A stretch of 64,000 nucleotides of DNA from Halalkalibacter okhensis (GCF_000787375.1 NZ_JRJU01000006.1:87260-151259); one strand, 5' to 3'. Counted from the first letter of the stretch, positions 1 to 10,158 are shown. Notes: generated by a model from the sequence alone, not told the origin. Translations and numbers: made by a program.

Positions 1-403
1 TACCGCCGCCGCCTGCTTGGAAGTGGCGAAGTTGGCCTTCCTCATCAAATACGTAATACGCAGGCACATATTCATTTTCAAACGCATCGGTAAGTTTGTG
101 CTGATTATCAACAAAAATCGGTTGAGTAATCCCATGTTCTTCGGCCACTTTTTTAATTTCATCTAGATCTAAGTCTTTCTCAGATCGAGGCATATGAACA
201 GCAATTACATTTAATTTATCTTTGTACAAATCACGAAACTCATTTACATTTGGCATCGCTTCTTTACACAAACCACAACTAATAGACCAAAAATGAAAAA
301 GGGTTGGCTTATCACCTACCAATTCACCTTTTGTTACTTCACCATTTAACCAAGTTGAAGCTCCTTCTAACTCCGGCATTTGAGACCTTAATTTTAACGC
401 CAT
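1..403 (-). CDS. ykuV: Thiol-disulfide oxidoreductase, YkuV/TlpA-like (3' end cut by window)
   Basis: This is a thioredoxin-fold protein whose C-terminus lies beyond the window edge. The visible translation starts MALKLRSQMPEL and carries an SCGLC active site (CxxC) in the usual position after the FHFWS strand. TlpA/YkuV proteins reduce or make disulfides and may recycle the adjacent peroxiredoxin; in Bacillus subtilis ykuU and ykuV are neighbours in this order (known). The start is the ATG 7 nt after GGAGG; a second in-frame ATG only 1 nt after GGAGG is too close. It sits about 80 bp downstream of ykuU in the same direction, so co-transcription is likely (inference). No signal peptide is visible, so it should be cytoplasmic. 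Confidence 0.85.
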   Translation of the reverse strand, partial: MALKLRSQMPELEGASTWLNGEVTKGELVGDKPTLFHFWSISCGLCKEAMPNVNEFRDLYKDKLNVIAVHMPRSEKDLDLDEIKKVAEEHGITQPIFVDNQHKLTDAFENEYVPAYYVFDEEGQLRHFQAGGGG

Positions 404-485
404 AATCATACCTCCTTTTTTTTAAAGCATCTAGGATAAAAAAAGGCCTAACATCACTGCTAGACCCTTTATCTTTCCTTTTTTC

Positions 486-1037
486 TTACACGTTAAGTGT
501 TTCTTGACCTGGCTTCCAGTTCGCAGGGCAAAGACCGCCAGTTTGTAAAGCTTGAAGTACACGAAGAGTTTCGTCTACATCACGGCCAATGTTGTTATGG
601 TTAACAACTGAGTACATTAACTCACCTTCTGGACTGATAATGAAAAGTCCACGAAGAGCAACACCTTCTTCTTCAATTAAGACTCCATACTCACGAGAAA
701 CAACGTGGTTTGTATCAGCAGCAAGTGGGTACTTCAATTCACCAAGACCATTTTCATCACGAGATGTGTTAATCCATGCTTTATGAGTATGAACTGTGTC
801 AGTAGATACTCCAATTACTTCTGCGTCTAAGTCTTCGAACTCATCGTAACGATCACTTAATGAAGTAATTTCAGTTGGACAAACGAAAGTGAAGTCCATT
901 GGATAGAAATAAAGAACTGTCCACTTGTCATTTTTCATGTTTTCTTCTAGGCTAACCTTTGCAAATTCTTTGTTTGGCATAACTGCGTCCATTTCAAAAC
1001 GCGGCGCTTGCTTTGCTACCATACGCTTGTCTGTCAT
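486..1037 (-). CDS. ykuU: 2-Cys peroxiredoxin (AhpC/Prx family), YkuU-like
   Basis: Reduces peroxides with a peroxidatic cysteine in FTFVCPTEI (C53) and a resolving cysteine in GGLCPANW (C170), the pattern of typical 2-Cys peroxiredoxins. The protein is 183 aa from the ATG chosen here, close to B. subtilis YkuU. A longer frame begins 15 nt upstream (MEVLH), but that extension includes the GGAGG ribosome site itself; the start used has GGAGG 8 nt upstream. Downstream is the thiol-disulfide oxidoreductase, a likely reducing partner. Cytoplasmic oxidative-stress enzyme; no PerR-type box was recognised upstream. Confidence 0.93.
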   Translation of the reverse strand: MTDKRMVAKQAPRFEMDAVMPNKEFAKVSLEENMKNDKWTVLYFYPMDFTFVCPTEITSLSDRYDEFEDLDAEVIGVSTDTVHTHKAWINTSRDENGLGELKYPLAADTNHVVSREYGVLIEEEGVALRGLFIISPEGELMYSVVNHNNIGRDVDETLRVLQALQTGGLCPANWKPGQETLNV

Positions 1038-1400
1038 ATGTAAAACCTCCAATTTATAAAAAAATTTCTATACAGCCGTCATTATAAAAGAAGATTTATT
1101 ACGAGTCAATATTAATTAATAATAAATATAAATTAATATGTTATCTTCTCTTACATCAGCACCAATTGTAGTATACCCATGGTTCGCGCTAATAAACGAC
1201 CTTTCCAAATTAAATTATACCAGCCCTTTCCACGTAATGCGACAAATATGCTTATCATTCTCACTAAATTACGATTTCATTACTGAGAGAATTACTTTTT
1301 TATGCTAGGATTAGTATTCACCTATCAAAAAATGGTTTGAATGTGTAACCAAACGGGAATAGCTTTGATAGAGTTTTTTTATATTTAGGAGTGATTTTAG
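1038..1400. other. Divergent promoter region between ykuU and ykuT
   Basis: This gene-free stretch separates divergently transcribed genes. It contains an AT-only inverted repeat, ATATTAATT (1109-1117) and AATTAATAT (1131-1139), 72-102 bp from the ykuU start, and the SigB-like promoter of ykuT at its right end. The inverted repeat may be an operator or simply chance in AT-rich DNA. Nothing else is recognisable. Confidence 0.5.
1335..1360 (+). promoter_or_regulatory. SigB-type promoter of ykuT
   Basis: GTTTGA (1335-1340), a 14-bp spacer, then GGGAAT (1355-1360) matches the SigB consensus GTTTAA-N12-15-GGGTAT with one change in each box. It lies 40 bp before the ykuT start. I recall ykuT as a general-stress gene in B. 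subtilis, which fits. Confidence 0.72.
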
Positions 1401-2240
1401 ATGGAACAATGGCTTAACCAATTTACAGAAGGAACCATTCTTGTAGGATTGGTGAAACTCGTCGGTCAAATCGTCTTAGCTATCTTAGCATTTTTGATCG
1501 CGCGTTCGATTGGGAAAAGAATTATTCAAGGTGGATTCTCAAAAATGGAATCCCAAAAAGGAATGTCGGCCCCGCGTGTAAAAACGCTTGAAAAACTTTC
1601 AGTGAACGCCTTCTCATACGTACTAATATTCGTATTTATCACGATCATTATCAGTATCTTTGGGCTTGATGCGACTGGGTTAATCGCAGGGGCTGGTGTC
1701 GTCGGTCTAGCTATCGGCTTCGGAGCTCAAGGTCTCGTGAGTGATGTTGTCACAGGTTTCTTTATCCTGCTTGAGAGACAAATTGACGTAGGAGATTATG
1801 TCACCGCTAGTGGAATTGATGGCATTGTTGAAGAGGTAGGTTTGCGAAATGTTCAGATTAGAGGGTTTGATGGCACGTTGCATTACATACCAAATAGAGG
1901 AATCACTAATGTTAGCAATCATTCAAGAGGAAACATGAGAGCACTCGTTGATATGAGCATTTCATATAATGATAATATTGATCATGCCATGGCTGTTTTA
2001 CAAGCAGCTTGCGATAAATTGGCAACAGAAGATGAAACGATTAAAGAAGGACCAAATGTCGTTGGTGTCCAAGGTCTTGGAGATTCTGATGTTGTTATTA
2101 GGATTATTGCTAAAACAGAAAATATGGAGCAATGGGCTGTTGAAAGGAAATTAAGAAAAGCTTTAAAAGAGGCATTAGATGCGAACAACATAGAAATTCC
2201 ATTTCCACATCAAGTATACATTGAAAAGAAAGAACAATAA
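1401..2240 (+). CDS. ykuT: Small-conductance mechanosensitive channel, MscS family (YkuT-like)
   Basis: A membrane channel that opens under tension and releases solutes on osmotic downshock. Membrane segments are visible at about residues 15-35, 65-88 and 93-121; the third is the Gly/Ala-rich pore helix (LIAGAGVVGLAIGFGAQGLV) and is followed by the conserved beta domain (GDYVTASGIDGIVEEVGLRN). At 279 aa it is the short MscS type, like B. subtilis YkuT. AGGAG lies upstream of the ATG. It converges on ykuS with a strong shared terminator and has a SigB-like promoter, so induction by general stress is expected. A second MscS-family channel is encoded at 12.9-14.0 kb. Confidence 0.93.
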   Translation: MEQWLNQFTEGTILVGLVKLVGQIVLAILAFLIARSIGKRIIQGGFSKMESQKGMSAPRVKTLEKLSVNAFSYVLIFVFITIIISIFGLDATGLIAGAGVVGLAIGFGAQGLVSDVVTGFFILLERQIDVGDYVTASGIDGIVEEVGLRNVQIRGFDGTLHYIPNRGITNVSNHSRGNMRALVDMSISYNDNIDHAMAVLQAACDKLATEDETIKEGPNVVGVQGLGDSDVVIRIIAKTENMEQWAVERKLRKALKEALDANNIEIPFPHQVYIEKKEQ

Positions 2241-2257
2241 CAAAACAAATTATGTTA

Positions 2258-2287
2258 AAAGGAGGCTGATGTGTATCAGCCTCCTTT
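2258..2287. terminator. Bidirectional terminator, ykuT/ykuS
   Basis: A perfect 13-bp stem (AAAGGAGGCTGAT / ATCAGCCTCCTTT) with a GTGT loop lies between convergent genes, with T-rich ends on both strands. Confidence 0.9.
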
Positions 2288-2290
2288 GTA

Positions 2291-2542
2291 TTATTGTTGA
2301 TGACCTATCTTTTGCTCAACTTGCTGACATACTTCTTGTGCTGACATTCCATGTGCATTGATAACAGAACCATTAATAGCTGCATCTTGCACACCCATTA
2401 CGTTTTGATCTTGCCCTGTAATGACACAGCAGTCGCATCCATTCGCATCTTGTTCCTGCTTTAATTGAACGACATCATAACCCATGGATTGTAATTCTTG
2501 CTGTACATCTGTAAGCGATTGCTCGACACCAATTTTTGGCAT
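2291..2542 (-). CDS. ykuS: Small UPF0180/YkuS-like protein
   Basis: An 83-aa protein of unknown function matching the YkuS (UPF0180) family in size, start ([10 protein letters not shown]) and location between ykuT and the DAP deacetylase, as in B. subtilis. It contains a CDCC cluster at residues 36-39 and a conserved [11 protein letters not shown] stretch. A longer frame exists upstream, but GGAGG 8 nt before this ATG decides the start. No signal peptide or membrane helix. The DAP operon terminator lies upstream, so it probably has its own promoter. Confidence 0.85.
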   Translation of the reverse strand: MPKIGVEQSLTDVQQELQSMGYDVVQLKQEQDANGCDCCVITGQDQNVMGVQDAAINGSVINAHGMSAQEVCQQVEQKIGHQQ

Positions 2543-2637
2543 GATTCTTACCTCCACAATATAAAAATTTAATTCCATTTCAATAATTAAACTCCCCAAA
2601 AATATGGTAACTATGCATGAAATAGCAAAAATAACGT

Positions 2638-2674
2638 ACAAAAAAGCGTCCGAAAAATGGGATAATCGGACACT
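2638..2674 (-). terminator. Terminator of the DAP operon
   Basis: On the minus strand a 9-bp stem with one G-U pair (AGTGTCCGA / TCGGACGCT) is followed by a run of six T, just after the dapL stop. Confidence 0.8.
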
Positions 2675-2683
2675 TTCTCATCT

Positions 2684-3805
2684 TTATCTACTTAAATAGT
2701 CTATAATGGTTGGAACCGCAAAGGAAATGGCCTTCTCATTTGGTTCTAACCTCGCATCATGCAGCCCATATGCACTATCAACACCGAGCCAGAACATAAA
2801 GCCAGGAATTTCTTCTAAGAAGTAGCCAAAATCCTCCCCAGTCATTGCCTCGTCACATATAACAAGATTGACCGATTCCTTACCTTTCAAATATTCAATA
2901 AAATCATTTGTAACACGTTCCTCGTTATACACTTGGCAATAATTAGCTCCATAATCTATCGAAATGGAGCAATCAAAGCCGATCTCCATCCCTTTTGTTA
3001 AATCTTCAATTCGTTTTTTTATTAACTTCATTGTCTCGATTGAACGTGTTCTAATTGTTCCTTCAATTACGGCCGTATCAGCAATAATATTTTGTTTTGT
3101 CCCACCCTTAATCACTCCAATCGTTACAACACCAGCATCTAACGGATTGACATTTCTAGATACAATCGTTTGTAACTGGGTTACAAGATGACTCGCTGCA
3201 ACGACCATATCATTAGCAGTATGAGGATAGGCTGCATGCCCACCTTTTCCCTTTAACGTTATAAATAACTCAGAAGTATTTGCAAATAACAAGCCTGTCT
3301 TAATGGCAATCGTACCTACTGGATATTCAGGGGCAATATGAAGCGCCATAATTTGATCAGGTTTCCATTCCATTAACTGAGGTGATTCGAGCATAGGCTT
3401 AGCACCACCTGGCCCCTCTTCAGCAGGTTGAAAGATAAACACCTGATTATATTTAGGTTGTTGATGAGCAAAATACGATAACACGCCCAAGGCAATCGTC
3501 ATATGTAGATCGTGACCGCATGCGTGCATTGCCCCTTCATGTGTCGAACGAAATTCCGTATAGGACGTTTGTTCATCAATTGGCAAGCCATCAATGTCGG
3601 CACGATAACCAATTGTTTTTGAACTGTCTAATCCTTTCACATGAACTAGTATCCCTGTTTTCCATTTTTTTATTGTTAAGAGCTCTTGCGGTAGTTTCCC
3701 AATCTGTTCTAGTAGATACTGTTGTGTTTTTACTTCCGCATAACCGAATTCCGGAATTCGGTGTAAATCACGACGTATTTGTGTTAATTGCTCAACTGAT
3801 AACAT
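2684..3805 (-). CDS. dapL: N-acetyl-LL-diaminopimelate deacetylase (M20 family), YkuR-like
   Basis: Hydrolyses N-acetyl-LL-2,6-diaminopimelate to LL-diaminopimelate and acetate in the acetylated branch of lysine/peptidoglycan precursor synthesis. M20D amidohydrolase signatures are clear: [12 protein letters not shown] near the N-terminus, [12 protein letters not shown] (67-78), HACGHD (94-99, metal ligands) and PAEEGPGG (128-134, catalytic glutamate region). The length, 373 aa, is normal. Its start overlaps the end of the upstream aminotransferase by 14 bp, so translation is probably coupled. Position beside dapH supports this over amino-acid amidohydrolase alternatives. Confidence 0.9.
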   Translation of the reverse strand: MLSVEQLTQIRRDLHRIPEFGYAEVKTQQYLLEQIGKLPQELLTIKKWKTGILVHVKGLDSSKTIGYRADIDGLPIDEQTSYTEFRSTHEGAMHACGHDLHMTIALGVLSYFAHQQPKYNQVFIFQPAEEGPGGAKPMLESPQLMEWKPDQIMALHIAPEYPVGTIAIKTGLLFANTSELFITLKGKGGHAAYPHTANDMVVAASHLVTQLQTIVSRNVNPLDAGVVTIGVIKGGTKQNIIADTAVIEGTIRTRSIETMKLIKKRIEDLTKGMEIGFDCSISIDYGANYCQVYNEERVTNDFIEYLKGKESVNLVICDEAMTGEDFGYFLEEIPGFMFWLGVDSAYGLHDARLEPNEKAISFAVPTIIDYLSR

Positions 3806-5009
3806 TAGATTTCACCACTTTTTGTAGCTTTTCTTCAAATGCCTTAATAAATAAAGTAACCTCTCGACTAGTTAATGTTAGCGGTGGCAACAAGCGTATA
3901 ATTGTTTGTTGAGTCACATCAACCATAAGCCCCTCTTCAAGTAACTGACGTTGAATCTCTTTCACTTGGGCGGCTTCAACGTTCATCACAATGCCAAGCA
4001 TCATACCTTTGCCGCGTACATCTGTGATGATACTTGGAAACTGCTCTTTTAATTTTATGACAGATTGATATAGCTCAGAAGCCACTTTATTGCCTTCTTC
4101 AAGCTGTCCTTTTTCAATTAAAACATCAATAACCGCATTTCCTAATGCAGCGCTTAATGGTGATGGTCCAAAGGTTGTACCATGGTCTCCAGGTTTAAAC
4201 AAATGTGCATAGCGTTCTGCAACAATAATCCCGCCAAGTGGAAGACCTCCACCAATCCCTTTTGCAAAAAGAATAACATCAGGTTCAATCTCTGCGTGTT
4301 GATAAGCAAAAAATGTTCCTGTTCGTCCTACACCTGTTTGAATTTCATCCATACAACACAGGACACCAAATTCATCACAAAGTCTAGATATTTCTTGTAA
4401 ATATTCTTTTTCAAGTGTCACAATACCACCAGATCCTAAGATTGGCTCAACAATGATTGCAGCTGGTTTATCCTTTTCAAAAATGTCTCTTAACGCTTTT
4501 ACATTATGAGGTTCTACCTCATACACAGGTGTATCAGTGACAGGGAAATCTTGATAGACCCCTGCTTGTCTTGTTAGCTTTAATGCCCCTAAAGTTCTAC
4601 CATGAAAACTCTTTTCCAGCACAACAACACCGTTACGATCTTCTGTTTGTTCTTTTGACCATTTGTGAACAAACTTCAATGCAGCCTCTGTAGCTTCTGC
4701 CCCTGAGTTCGCAAAGAAAACCTTACCCTTAATTGAGCGTGCAATCAATTTTTCTGCTAATGTAATCGCTGGTTTGTTATAAAAATAATTTGATATATGA
4801 AGAAATTTTGCCGCTTGACCCGTAAGTGCTTTCGTAATCTCAGGATGAGAGTGGCCTAAAATATTAACAGCTAAGCCTGTAAATAAATCTAAATATTTCT
4901 TGCCTTCTTCATCAAATAAATAGTTTCCTTCTCCACGATCAATCACAATCGGTAAGCGTCCATATGTAGACATGATGACTTGGTTGTCACGTTCCATCCA
5001 ATTTGACAC
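3792..5009 (-). CDS. Class III (ArgD-like) aminotransferase, probable N-acetyl-LL-DAP aminotransferase
   Basis: A PLP-dependent class III transaminase of the acetylornithine/ornithine group: [25 protein letters not shown] and the PLP lysine in [14 protein letters not shown] (about K250) are all present. The GTG start is chosen because AAAGGGGA lies 7 nt upstream; an ATG 18 nt earlier has no ribosome site. It is sandwiched between dapH and dapL with a 14-bp overlap into dapL, so the likely substrate is N-acetyl-2-amino-6-oxopimelate. Enterobacterial ArgD does the analogous succinyl-DAP step (known), which supports this. B. subtilis uses a class I/II enzyme (PatA) for this step. Alternative: an acetylornithine aminotransferase that merely lies here. 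Confidence 0.82.
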   Translation of the reverse strand: MSNWMERDNQVIMSTYGRLPIVIDRGEGNYLFDEEGKKYLDLFTGLAVNILGHSHPEITKALTGQAAKFLHISNYFYNKPAITLAEKLIARSIKGKVFFANSGAEATEAALKFVHKWSKEQTEDRNGVVVLEKSFHGRTLGALKLTRQAGVYQDFPVTDTPVYEVEPHNVKALRDIFEKDKPAAIIVEPILGSGGIVTLEKEYLQEISRLCDEFGVLCCMDEIQTGVGRTGTFFAYQHAEIEPDVILFAKGIGGGLPLGGIIVAERYAHLFKPGDHGTTFGPSPLSAALGNAVIDVLIEKGQLEEGNKVASELYQSVIKLKEQFPSIITDVRGKGMMLGIVMNVEAAQVKEIQRQLLEEGLMVDVTQQTIIRLLPPLTLTSREVTLFIKAFEEKLQKVVKSNVIS

Positions 5010-5092
5010 AAAATGATCCCCTTTCATTCCAAGTACGGAAAGAGCTTTGCCGAAAGGAGGATCCCTTACAACAAAGCTGCTTGTCCACTTAC

Positions 5093-5815
5093 TTATCTAT
5101 CTTCATTTAAACGACGAAGTTCTTGTTTAATCTCTGTTTTGCCTTTTGTTTTTTCATCAATTTCTTTAATCACACGTGCTGGTGTACCAGCGACTACTGT
5201 ATTTGGAGGAACATCTTCAGTTACGATCGCTCCTGCAGCTACAACAGCCCCCTTACCTACAGTTACTCCTTCTAAGATAACGCAGTTTGCACCAACTACT
5301 ACATCGTCTTCAACAACTACTGGCTTCGCAGAAGGTGGCTCGATCACTCCAGCTAATACTGAACCTGCGCCAATGTGACAGTTCTTTCCTACTGTTGCAC
5401 GTCCTCCTAATACTGCATTCATATCAATCATCGTGCCTTCGCCGATAACAGAACCGATATTAATACTAGCCCCCATCATGATAACCGCATTGTTTCCGAT
5501 TTCAACTTGATCTCGGATAACAGCACCAGGCTCAATGCGCGCTTGAATTCCTTTCATGTCAAGAAGCGGAATAGCAGAGTTACGACGATCATTCTCTACA
5601 ACATAGTCTTCAATTTTCGCTTCATTTTCCTTTAATACAGGTTCAATATCACTCCACTCACCAAAAAGTACGCCTGCAGAACCTGTAATAAATGCTTTTG
5701 TATCGGCTCCAAAGTTTAAGCCCTCTAAATCACCTTTAATATGTACTTTTACTGGGGTTTTCTTTTCACTATTAGAGATAAATTGAATAATCTCATTTGC
5801 ATCCATCATTTTCAT
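5093..5815 (-). CDS. dapH: Tetrahydrodipicolinate N-acetyltransferase, YkuQ-like
   Basis: Acetylates 2,3,4,5-tetrahydrodipicolinate using acetyl-CoA, the first step of the acetylated DAP branch. It has an N-terminal domain (residues 1-85), then a left-handed beta-helix of hexapeptide repeats (about 90-210) including [28 protein letters not shown] and [15 protein letters not shown]. The 240-aa length is typical. The start has AGGAGG 8 nt upstream. It is the first gene of the dapH - aminotransferase - dapL operon. A dispersed repeat copy occupies the DNA upstream. Confidence 0.94.
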   Translation of the reverse strand: MKMMDANEIIQFISNSEKKTPVKVHIKGDLEGLNFGADTKAFITGSAGVLFGEWSDIEPVLKENEAKIEDYVVENDRRNSAIPLLDMKGIQARIEPGAVIRDQVEIGNNAVIMMGASINIGSVIGEGTMIDMNAVLGGRATVGKNCHIGAGSVLAGVIEPPSAKPVVVEDDVVVGANCVILEGVTVGKGAVVAAGAIVTEDVPPNTVVAGTPARVIKEIDEKTKGKTEIKQELRRLNEDR

Positions 5816-5911
5816 GTTTAAGTCCTCCTACCTTTCTAAAACAATCTCTTCATTATGATAAAGATTTCGCCGAAAAAAAGCAATGGAAAAAGACTGTTTT
5901 TCGACAGGTAG

Positions 5912-6072
5912 CTGAAAAAGGTACGATTTTCATCTTTTTCAGCTGCCTTTAAGCAATGAGCGGAACCGTTGCTTTGTCTTAAGCCTGCTGTGATTGGGGT
6001 TCTCATAGCAGGCGCGCAACATGTGGAGCCATTGCCGCTTCCTCGAATTTACTAAAAGGATTTTTGCATAGG
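5912..6072 (+). repeat. Dispersed hairpin repeat, copy A
   Basis: This 161-bp copy begins with a hairpin (AGCTGAAAAA at 5910-5919 pairing with TTTTTCAGCT at 5935-5944) and continues with CTTTAAGCAATGAGCGG, GGAGCCATTGCCGCTTCCTC and CTCGAATTTACT. The same blocks, in the same order, occur inverted at 20171-20311; the CTTTAAGC...GTCTTAAG block (5947-5983) matches 14561-14597 at 34 of 37 positions by eye. It lies upstream of dapH and downstream of the AEC transporter gene. No reading frame. Confidence 0.8.
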
Positions 6073-6094
6073 CCTCTCAGTGACTTTTAGCCTT

Positions 6095-6991
6095 TCATCC
6101 TAAAATAATTAACAACACAGTGATTGTTATGACACTTAGAATAGTTGAAACTAACGTCACACTAGAAACAAGTCTAGGATGTGAATCAAATTGTACAGCA
6201 TACATGACGATTGTTGCCGCTGAAGGCATGGCTGAAGAAACAATTAACACTTTAGCCATAGTAGGATCCATGGGTAACACTAATGTTATACCAAATCCAA
6301 TAGCCGGAGAAATGAGCAACCTCATAATGGTTGAATAAGTTACTTTCCCCCATTCAAATCCCCCCCATTGTATTCTCGCTAATTGCATCCCCAAAATAAT
6401 CATCACTGTTGGGATCGCCGCTTCTGCTATGATATCAACTGTAACTAGAACATTATCTGGCAAAGACACATTAAAGACCTTCAAGAAAAGGCCAATGACT
6501 ACCGCATACGTTGCCGGCATCTTAAAAACTTCTTTAAGCGCAACCCCAAATCCAGCCTTTCCTCTAGCGGCATAATAGACACCGAAACAATTCATAATAA
6601 TCGATTGCAATACAAGAAACATAACTGCATAAGCGAAAGCCTCTTCACCATAAGCAAATAAAATAATGGGGGCACCATAATTCCCTGCATTCATAAAAGC
6701 CGTTGAAAGAATTAAGCCACTTTCTGTGGACTGATTATATTTCATGATCTTAGCGTAAATTTTGTTTACCACAATTAGACTAAATAATAGAATAATAGAA
6801 AAAATAACCATATAAAAAGACTGTACATTTAAGTCAGCACTATAAAATGTTCGGAACACTAAACAAGGTGTCATAATAAAAATGGCAACCGTCGATACTG
6901 GTTTTATGTCTATTCTCTTCCACTTTTGAACGGCAAATCCAATAATAAAAACAAAAAAAACAGGTACGACCACTTGAATAAATATATCCAT
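6095..6991 (-). CDS. AEC (auxin efflux carrier) family transporter
   Basis: A 298-aa polytopic membrane protein with about ten hydrophobic segments, starting with MDIFIQVVVPVFFVFIIGFA. The middle carries STAFMNAGNYGAPIILFAYG, the Asn/Gly/Pro-containing helix typical of AEC/MdcF-type carriers, and the C-terminal half holds the mirrored helix SSAMPSAATIVMYAVQF. Such carriers move dicarboxylates or other organic anions; the substrate here is unknown. GGAGG lies 7 nt before the ATG. It is followed by the aceBA terminator upstream, so it is a separate transcription unit. Confidence 0.85.
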   Translation of the reverse strand: MDIFIQVVVPVFFVFIIGFAVQKWKRIDIKPVSTVAIFIMTPCLVFRTFYSADLNVQSFYMVIFSIILLFSLIVVNKIYAKIMKYNQSTESGLILSTAFMNAGNYGAPIILFAYGEEAFAYAVMFLVLQSIIMNCFGVYYAARGKAGFGVALKEVFKMPATYAVVIGLFLKVFNVSLPDNVLVTVDIIAEAAIPTVMIILGMQLARIQWGGFEWGKVTYSTIMRLLISPAIGFGITLVLPMDPTMAKVLIVSSAMPSAATIVMYAVQFDSHPRLVSSVTLVSTILSVITITVLLIILG

Positions 6992-7095
6992 TTTGAATCC
7001 TCCAACCTGAACTTCCTAAATTATGTATATCGACCATTATACTCTTCATTTTGAACGAATTGAATAGATCAGTCTCGATATTTCCCCGGCAAGAA

Positions 7096-7149
7096 ATAAA
7101 AAAATGGTACATGGAATGAGTTGTATCGACAACTCATTCCATGTACCAT
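7096..7149 (-). terminator. Terminator of aceB-aceA with a 21-bp perfect stem
   Basis: A perfect 21-bp stem (7104-7124 with 7129-7149) and a 4-nt loop sit just after the aceA stop. On the minus strand it is followed by seven T. The stem is unusually long for a Rho-independent terminator. Confidence 0.9.
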
Positions 7150-7221
7150 ATCAATATAATAAATTAATTTGTGTAGTATAACAGTAACTCCAAAAAAATA
7201 TAAACACGATCAGTTACTCAT

Positions 7222-8517
7222 TCATTTCTGAAATTGCGCTTCCTCTGTTGAACCTTTTAAAGCAGTCGTTGAAGATGTCCCCCCTGAAACAACCTGAGAG
7301 ATTTCATCAAAGTACCCTGTTCCTACCTCACGCTGGTGTCGTGTTGCAGTATACCCTTTTTGTTCGCTTGCAAATTCGGCTTGTTGCAATTCAGAGTATG
7401 CACCCATACCGCGCTTCTTGTATCCATGAGCGAGCTCAAACATACTATGATTGAGTGCATGGAATCCTGCAAGTGTTACAAATTGGAACTTATAGCCCAT
7501 TTTCCCTAATTCAACTTGATATGTTTCAATCGTTTCTTTATCAAGGTTTGCTTCCCAATTAAATGATGGTGAACAATTATAGGCAAGCATTTTCCCTGGA
7601 TATTTTGCATGTATAGCGTCTGCAAATTGCCTTGCTTCTTCTAATGATGGCTTAGACGTTTCGCACCAAATCAAATCAGCATAAGGAGCATAAGACAGAC
7701 CCCTTGCAATCGCTTGATTAATTCCTGCTTTTGTTCGGTAAAACCCTTCTGGTGTACGCTCTCCTGTAATAAATCGATGATCACTAGGGTCAATATCACT
7801 TGTAATTAAGTCAGCAGCATCCGCGTCTGTTCGCGCCACAATGATTGTCGGAACTCCACTTACATCAGCAGCAAGTCGTGCAGCTGTTAAATTTCGAATA
7901 GCTGTTTGTGTTGGAATAAGAACTTTCCCCCCAAGATGACCGCATTTTTTCTCAGATGCGAGTTGATCTTCAAAATGCACTCCTGCAGCGCCTGCTTCAA
8001 TCATTCCTTTCATTAATTCAAATACGTTCAGTTGACCACCAAATCCAGCTTCCGCATCGGCTACAATCGGCGCAAAATAATCAATATCCCCTGTGCCCTC
8101 CATGTGTTGAATCTGATCAGCACGCTGCAATGCTTGATTGATCCGCTTTACTACACTTGGAACACTATTGGCGGGGTATAGGCTTTGATCTGGATACATT
8201 TGACCAGCAAGATTTGCATCGGCAGCTACTTGCCACCCACTTAAATAAATAGCTTTCAAACCTGCCTTCACTTGTTGAACAGCTTGGTTTCCAGTTAGTG
8301 CACCTAGGGCGTTTACGTAATCATCTTTCTTTAATAACTTCCATAGTTTCTCGGCACCCCTTCTAGCAAGTGTATGCTCAACTTGAACAGACCCCCTTAA
8401 CCGAACAACATCTTCAGCTGAATAAGGTCTTTCAATCCCATTCCACCTTAAATCTTCTCCCCATTTTCTCTCCAACTGTCTTACTTCCATTTGTCTAGAT
8501 TCCATTTGCATACTCAT
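7222..8517 (-). CDS. aceA: Isocitrate lyase
   Basis: Cleaves isocitrate to succinate and glyoxylate in the glyoxylate shunt. The family signature KKCGHLGGK (about 190-198, catalytic cysteine) is intact, as are [10 protein letters not shown] and the C-terminal YNCSPSFNW. The length is about 431 aa. The start is the ATG 8 nt after the GGGAG ribosome site; an ATG two codons earlier is immediately next to that site. It lies about 25 bp downstream of aceB and ends before a strong terminator, forming an aceB-aceA operon for growth on acetate or fatty acids. Confidence 0.96.
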   Translation of the reverse strand: MSMQMESRQMEVRQLERKWGEDLRWNGIERPYSAEDVVRLRGSVQVEHTLARRGAEKLWKLLKKDDYVNALGALTGNQAVQQVKAGLKAIYLSGWQVAADANLAGQMYPDQSLYPANSVPSVVKRINQALQRADQIQHMEGTGDIDYFAPIVADAEAGFGGQLNVFELMKGMIEAGAAGVHFEDQLASEKKCGHLGGKVLIPTQTAIRNLTAARLAADVSGVPTIIVARTDADAADLITSDIDPSDHRFITGERTPEGFYRTKAGINQAIARGLSYAPYADLIWCETSKPSLEEARQFADAIHAKYPGKMLAYNCSPSFNWEANLDKETIETYQVELGKMGYKFQFVTLAGFHALNHSMFELAHGYKKRGMGAYSELQQAEFASEQKGYTATRHQREVGTGYFDEISQVVSGGTSSTTALKGSTEEAQFQK

Positions 8518-8541
8518 TTCCATCTCTCCCTATCTTTTTTA

Positions 8542-10140
8542 TTAGTTTATTAGTTGATAACCAGGTAGCGTAAGAAACTCTTCAAATTCATCCTCTTCAA
8601 TTAAAGTAGTAAATAAATGTGCAGCTTCAGTAAATCTTCCTTGTCCCCACCTCTGTTCACCTAGTTCACCACGTAAAATATCTAGCTCCTCCTCTTGAAT
8701 GCGTTTAACTAGCTCTAAAGTGATATCGGTCCCATTATTTAATATCCCTTTTGGATGCCTTATCCATTGCCATACTTGCGCACGAGAAATTTCTGCTGTA
8801 GCTGCATCCTCCATTAAATTCCGAATCGGTGCAGCACCATTTCCATTTAACCATGATTCAATATATTGAATCCCTACACTAATGTTCATACGAAGTCCTT
8901 CTTCCGTAATCGAACCATCAGGCACTTCGATTAAGTCCTTTGCCGTAACTTCAACATCTTCTCTCTTTTTATCTATTTGGTTTGGTGTTGGCATATAGCA
9001 GTTAAATACTTCTTTTGCAACTGGAACAAGAGCTGGATGTGCTACCCAAGTACCATCATGTCCATCTCGGACCTCTCTTTCTTTGTCTAGACGTACTTTT
9101 TCAAACGCTTCTCTATTTTTCACTTCATTGTTTTTAACAGGAATTTGTGCAGCCATCCCTCCAATAGCAGGTGCTCCTCTTTTGTGACATGTTTTAATTG
9201 TTAAGAGCGAATAAGCTCTCATAAATGGAGACGTCATTGTGACTTGACTTCGATCTGGCAGTACAACATCAGGATGATTGCGGAAGCGCTTTAAATAACT
9301 AAATATATAATCCCAACGACCACAATTTAATCCGGCTGAATGATCCTTTAATTCAAATAAAATTTCGTCCATTTCAAAGGATGCTAAGATCGTTTCAATT
9401 AATACCGTCGCTTTAATCGTTCCTTTTGGAATGCCTAATTGCCTTTGCGCACTAATAAATACATCATTCCATAGCCTAGCTTCAAGGTGACTCTCCATCT
9501 TTGGTAAATAAAAGTATGGTCCCGTTCCTCTACTGATTAATTCCTTGGCATTGTGGAACATATATAAACCAAAATCAACAAGACTAGCAGAAACAGGCTG
9601 CCCATCTAATAAAAGATGTTTCTCAACTAAATGCCATCCTCGTGGCCTCACAACCAAAGTTGAAGTATTTTCATTGAGCTGATAAATTTTGCCTGTTTTC
9701 GTATTTTCATATTGAATCGTTCTTCTAATTGCATCACGGAGATTGATTTGACCTTGTATTGTATTATCCCATGTAGGAGCATTAGCGTCTTCAAAATCAG
9801 CCATAAAAACGTGTGCGCCTGAATTCAATGCATTAATAACCATTTTCCGTTCAACTGGCCCCGTAATTTCAACTCGACGATCTTGCAAATCATTCGGAAG
9901 TGGAGCAATCGTCCAATCACTTTCTCTAATGTGCTTTGTTGAATCCAAGAATGATGGCATGATCCCCTGGTCTAACTCTTCTTGTCGAACTTGCCTCCTT
10001 TGCAAAAGCTTCTCCCTTCGTCCATTAAATGTTCTGCATAGCCCTTCAACAAAAGCTAAAGCTTCAGGTGTTAAGATTTCTTTACTACATTGATTTACTA
10101 GCCCAACTACTCGCAGGCCTTGCTTCGTGTCCTGACTCAC
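8542..10140 (-). CDS. aceB: Malate synthase A
   Basis: Condenses glyoxylate with acetyl-CoA to give malate. Family hallmarks are [31 protein letters not shown], the RPRGWHL stretch and [11 protein letters not shown]. The GTG start follows GGGAGGAG by 6-8 nt; the longer in-frame ATG lies within that ribosome site. The protein is then 532 aa, normal for malate synthase A. Upstream are a good SigA promoter and a 14-bp palindrome. Co-transcribed with aceA. Confidence 0.96.
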   Translation of the reverse strand: MSQDTKQGLRVVGLVNQCSKEILTPEALAFVEGLCRTFNGRREKLLQRRQVRQEELDQGIMPSFLDSTKHIRESDWTIAPLPNDLQDRRVEITGPVERKMVINALNSGAHVFMADFEDANAPTWDNTIQGQINLRDAIRRTIQYENTKTGKIYQLNENTSTLVVRPRGWHLVEKHLLLDGQPVSASLVDFGLYMFHNAKELISRGTGPYFYLPKMESHLEARLWNDVFISAQRQLGIPKGTIKATVLIETILASFEMDEILFELKDHSAGLNCGRWDYIFSYLKRFRNHPDVVLPDRSQVTMTSPFMRAYSLLTIKTCHKRGAPAIGGMAAQIPVKNNEVKNREAFEKVRLDKEREVRDGHDGTWVAHPALVPVAKEVFNCYMPTPNQIDKKREDVEVTAKDLIEVPDGSITEEGLRMNISVGIQYIESWLNGNGAAPIRNLMEDAATAEISRAQVWQWIRHPKGILNNGTDITLELVKRIQEEELDILRGELGEQRWGQGRFTEAAHLFTTLIEEDEFEEFLTLPGYQLIN

Positions 10141-10158
10141 AACTTTCTCCTCCCTCAT

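Noticed and set aside
1081..1139. PerR box upstream of ykuU
   Set aside because: The AT-rich DNA does not fit TTATAATNATTATAA well; only an unrelated inverted repeat was supported.
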